Origin: Achromobacter arsenitoxydans SY8
GTDB taxonomy: Bacteria; Pseudomonadota; Gammaproteobacteria; Burkholderiales; Burkholderiaceae_B
Direction of reading: 5' to 3'
Assembly (NCBI RefSeq): GCF_000236785.1
Contig: NZ_AGUF01000057.1
Coordinates: forward strand, 1-64,000
DNA: 64,000 nucleotides
A program made the translations under genes and the position numbers. Positions 61,901 through 64,000 of the stretch are shown here, piece after piece. Position 1 is the stretch's first letter. Every line of letters begins with the position of its first letter. A model generated the notes under the pieces. It did no database searches. It was not told where the DNA came from and saw nothing but the letters and a program-made list of their open reading frames with translations.

Positions 61901-64000
61901 CTGCAGCCGAGCCCACCAACCCGGCCGTGGTCGCGCCCGCATTGATCCCCCCGCCAAAGCCATAGCCAAAGTCGGCGATCCACTGGGAGCCCATTTCCAC
62001 ACCGAAATTGGTAATGGACTGCCCCATCGCGCCAAACCCGCCCGTCAGCATGCTGTACGCATTCTTTCCGGCGCTCAGCAGGCTCATGGTGTTCGCCGCG
62101 CCTCCGGCCGCCCCCAGAATGCCACCAGGGGCGGTGGCAACGCCGGCCGCGCTGGCTGCCCCTGCCCCGGTATTGCCAATCAGGCTCGCGGCAATTTGAA
62201 CCACGAACGGCTGCGCGAACATCCGGTAGATCTGATCCGCTACCGTCGTCTTGAACGTCGTCGTAAGCGACTTTGTGAACGATTTCCACCCGTCCTTGCC
62301 GTTGTTCATCATGTCGGCGAAGCCCTGGCGGAACACATCGCCGTATTTGTCGACGCTTCGCTCCCAGTCGCGCGCCATCTCGTCAGCCGCCTTCTTCTGG
62401 GCGTCTTTCGCGTCTTTGGCGCGGATCGCCTCACCCAGCCGCTTCCGAGCTTCGATCTCCTGCTCAATCAAGGCAATTTCACGCTCAGCCCCGTCGAAGC
62501 CCTGCAAAGCGGCTTTGCGTTCTTCCAGGCGTGCGATGTTCAACGCCTCAAGTGCGGCCTTGCTCAGCCCATAAGTGGAAACCTGATCTTCGACCGCTTG
62601 GGCTTCCTGCCCGATCTTCGTGATCCCCTCTTCCAGGGAGGTGTAGTACTTCTCGCGCTCCTCCTGAAAGCCCTTCGTTGCCGCATTGGCCCGGACCAGC
62701 GCCCCAGCTTCGTCAGTGAGCGCCTTGGTTCGCTCCAAACTGGCACGCACCTGAGACTTGAGGTTGCCTTTCAGCAGCTCGCCAATCTCTGCGGAACGGC
62801 GCTCATACTCATTCAGCTTGCTGGTCTGCAAGCCCCGCTGCCCCAGCTCCACCGCCAACGCCTGCTCTTCAGCAATGCGAGCACGCAGGCGCGCCACTTC
62901 AGACTCCGCGCCGGACGGCCCCTTATCGCTGCCTTTCTCCTCGAATCGCTTGTCGATCTCGGCCAGCGCCGTCTTGTGGGCTACGTAAACCTTGCGGTAC
63001 TCCTCCGTCCCTTCCTTGAGGCCGTCCACCGCCTTGCGGAATGCGGCAGCTTCTTTCTCGATTGCGGTCTGTCGCTGCTGGGATTTCGAAGTGCGGGTGT
63101 CGTCCGTCAGGTAATCATCCCGGAACTTGGCCTGGTCAAGAAGACGCCTTTGCTCAGCGGAAGCATTGACCTCCGCCACCGCGGCGGCGGCCTTGGCCTG
63201 CATCGCCCCCAGTTCCATCTGAGCGGCATCAAGGCCGCTCTGTTCGCTGGCGGAAATCTTGGCCCCGCTTTCCCTGGCAAGCCGGATATTGTCCTGGCGC
63301 GCACGGACTTCGCGCTCCTTCTTGGCAATGACGTCTTCGACGGTGGACGGGCGGCCGACGTCTGCCATTGCATCCCAGGCCTTGCCCGCCATGTCGCGCA
63401 CGCCCTTCCATGCGCGCTCCAAATATCCGAGGTTCTGGGATAACTTCGGGGCGCGGTCATTCAGCGCGTCCGCATATGCCTTCTGCGCGACTGCAGCCGC
63501 GTCTGCGGTCTTCCCCTGCTGCTCCAAGGCACGAATCTGCTCGTACGTGGAAGCAGTCAAGAAGTTCATGCCCTCATTCAGCTTGACTGCAGCCTCCAGC
63601 GGGCTTTTTCCCAACTCCACGAAGTTATCAACCGTGTCCTTGATAGCTGTGCCGGTCGCCTTCTCCCAGCGCACTGAAGCGGCCGAGAACAGTTCCATAT
63701 TGTCTGCGCCAACCTTCGCCTCACGGCTGAACAGTTGAAGCGCATCTGCGGCCTTGCCTTGCGTACCGACCACATCACCAACCCTACGGGACATGGCTTG
63801 CAACTGGCCGCCGGTCACTCCAGCGATGGCGCCGGTCTCGATGACCGAACGGTTAAAGGCTTGAGATTCGCCAGCGCCTTTAAAGTACGCCGCCCCCAGC
63901 AGAGCCACCGCCCCCGCGGCGAGCGTGAACGGGCTGGCGAGGCCAGCGATATAGCTTCCCATGGCACGCGCCGCAGGGCCGATACCGCCAAACATATCTT
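58983..64000 (-). CDS. Phage tail tape measure protein (incomplete)
   Basis: At least 1670 codons are visible and the frame runs off the window edge, so the true start is missing. It has long alpha-helical, Ala/Glu/Lys-rich stretches (for example near IEKEAAAFRKAVDGLKEGTEEY) and hydrophobic Gly/Ala-rich segments around codons for AGVATAPGGILGAAGGAANT and LGSAAGIAAGAGIGLMGGKL-like sequence. These are typical of lambda-type tape measure proteins that set tail length and enter the host membrane. The C-terminus contains GENGPELEVTGPSRIFSAERT, a motif often found near the end of such proteins. Confidence 0.93.
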   Translation of the reverse strand, partial: DMFGGIGPAARAMGSYIAGLASPFTLAAGAVALLGAAYFKGAGESQAFNRSVIETGAIAGVTGGQLQAMSRRVGDVVGTQGKAADALQLFSREAKVGADNMELFSAASVRWEKATGTAIKDTVDNFVELGKSPLEAAVKLNEGMNFLTASTYEQIRALEQQGKTADAAAVAQKAYADALNDRAPKLSQNLGYLERAWKGVRDMAGKAWDAMADVGRPSTVEDVIAKKEREVRARQDNIRLARESGAKISASEQSGLDAAQMELGAMQAKAAAAVAEVNASAEQRRLLDQAKFRDDYLTDDTRTSKSQQRQTAIEKEAAAFRKAVDGLKEGTEEYRKVYVAHKTALAEIDKRFEEKGSDKGPSGAESEVARLRARIAEEQALAVELGQRGLQTSKLNEYERRSAEIGELLKGNLKSQVRASLERTKALTDEAGALVRANAATKGFQEEREKYYTSLEEGITKIGQEAQAVEDQVSTYGLSKAALEALNIARLEERKAALQGFDGAEREIALIEQEIEARKRLGEAIRAKDAKDAQKKAADEMARDWERSVDKYGDVFRQGFADMMNNGKDGWKSFTKSLTTTFKTTVADQIYRMFAQPFVVQIAASLIGNTGAGAASAAGVATAPGGILGAAGGAANTMSLLSAGKNAYSMLTGGFGAMGQSITNFGVEMGSQWIADFGYGFGGGINAGATTAGLVGSAAGIAAGAGIGLMGGKLISGGYSAWGSSGNRTVNAGTAAGAAIGSIVPGLGTALGAAVGGLLGGVFNRAFGRGPKKYDDTTFVGDFGSLGFSGYTSTPWKQKGGWFSSGRSGVQVGALDDGLLDDLSAAFDVMKTNAKDLAGAIGVSAESLDTYSDQIRVKLTKDEEENQRLLEEAIAAVGENMVRSLVPNIAEFSKENETASATLQRLGENLSAANSGLKLLDLSLYEVSLSGAAVATKLVEAFGGIDAMSQATGQYYQLYYSEAERAKLSLAAMAESLQGLNIAMPNTMEELRAMVSALDLTTDAGRGAYVALLAIAPEFAAVIEATTRRGQEAAGRMLEAFTGRGGLAPALDGAAVKALLLRSSLSQVGESTGQISLLFLDLESGLLDFTSNSGKLSDSMTGAQEASLALVEQMEALRTGVGGTVIDFAGLAEALKEVDTDVFVATMTAAFEQLGDRMRSILDSIANERAAVREAARQILDPSPMSPEAVRKGIQGIKTDLPSNAGLMAAGAQLNAADALSAQRMSDRNAAERAYYGVKSSRESADSNLAAAQQRASDAQAWLEKLNWDIYAPKTVGYKKDNWKELDAARSIAQAQLPAAQAAWEEAVTALRAAEAAGAAAPSFEEVSRLQAEYAASVTAAASAQAAATEAAVNAKSQQTAYADALQRFALDAGTSVNKLSELRAETLRYYEAQKALADLLANGAVGLRKTVKDYRVSQLSPEEQFAHMQGEYAKAYAKAMGADGEELAGFADDLNGLMLPMLEAAKSAFSSDEQYQAFVATALARAEAVASRMDSVTPKDYQQDSLDLLAEIDTKLLELEKSALSGDQVLTNAINAARDATVNGLRQVVNALTGRPVAAFAKGGDHAGGLRLVGENGPELEVTGPSRIFSAERTRAILAGGGDEQSLALMRALLEEQKALREEVKNLRIEARATASNTGKTVRQLDRLESDGVIVRPDAAEPLRVEVSSA

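Larger units (their letters stand above)
51601..64000. mobile_element. Prophage, left end and late region (partial)
   Basis: Phage genes run from the junction at about 51.6 kb to the window edge. They comprise accessory genes, a lysis cassette (Rz1, Rz, lysozyme-like, holin), tail fibre genes and a large tape measure gene, so this is a siphovirus-type tail. Late genes are all on the minus strand, pointing toward the junction. No integrase, capsid or replication genes are in view; they should lie to the right of the window. Confidence 0.9.

Noticed and set aside
51601-64000. Diversity-generating retroelement or tropism cassette as in Bordetella phage BPP-1
   Set aside because: No reverse transcriptase, template repeat or variable repeat is visible near the tail fibre genes in this window.

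Overview
The window looks like the chromosome of a high-GC betaproteobacterium of the Alcaligenaceae, most like Achromobacter or Bordetella. The grounds are the gene order leuC-leuD-leuB-asd-fimV-truA, a BrkB/YihY protein, a BrtA/LapA-type adhesin locus with its own LapD and LapG, and a compact Tad pilus operon. A tailed prophage begins at about 51.6 kb and runs off the right edge. The genus is inference from gene content.

Left part (1-7.5 kb, minus strand): leucine biosynthesis (leuC, leuD, leuB), aspartate-semialdehyde dehydrogenase (asd), a short FimV carrying a long collagen-like Gly-X-Y tract, truA, and the first 27 codons of a Tat-exported protein cut by the window edge.

Adhesin and c-di-GMP part (8-35.8 kb): a type I secretion system (TolC-like outer membrane protein, a 70-aa protein, ABC exporter, HlyD-like adaptor), a degenerate response regulator and a 3410-aa RTX adhesin with six and a half near-identical 648-bp repeats, a vWA domain and a dialanine LapG-type cleavage site. 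A 169-aa unknown, the periplasmic protease LapG and the c-di-GMP receptor LapD follow. After an M48 peptidase and aroC come an EAL phosphodiesterase and, divergent from it, a second LapD paralogue that lacks the tryptophan LapD uses to bind LapG. A histidine kinase is coupled to this second LapD, and an OmpR-type regulator faces it tail to tail. The expected logic is: high c-di-GMP makes LapD hold LapG so the adhesin stays on the surface; low c-di-GMP frees LapG to cut it off. The second receptor and the two-component genes look like extra layers on that switch.

Middle (36-42.8 kb): housekeeping genes selO, a DUF2069 membrane protein, yihY/brkB, a CBS-domain protein, dusA, thrB and a BPSS1780-type membrane protein. 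Then a Tad pilus operon on the minus strand (51.4-42.5 kb): tadG-like, tadE-like, an unknown, rcpC, rcpA, an FHA-tadA fusion, tadB, tadC and a DUF192 gene, nearly all overlapping by 4 bases. Its first visible gene, a small Flp/TadE-type pilin-like gene, is cut at its 5' end where the prophage starts.

Right part (51.6-64 kb): prophage. The accessory end holds a secreted unknown, an SRAP (YedK-like) protein, a gene directly behind a strong LexA box, two tandem paralogous small proteins and a 53-aa protein. Then, all on the minus strand, come the lysis cassette (Rz1 and Rz overlapping, a lysozyme-like protein, a holin with two good start sites) and tail genes ending in a large tape measure gene that is incomplete at the window edge. 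No integrase, CRISPR array, rRNA or tRNA gene was seen.
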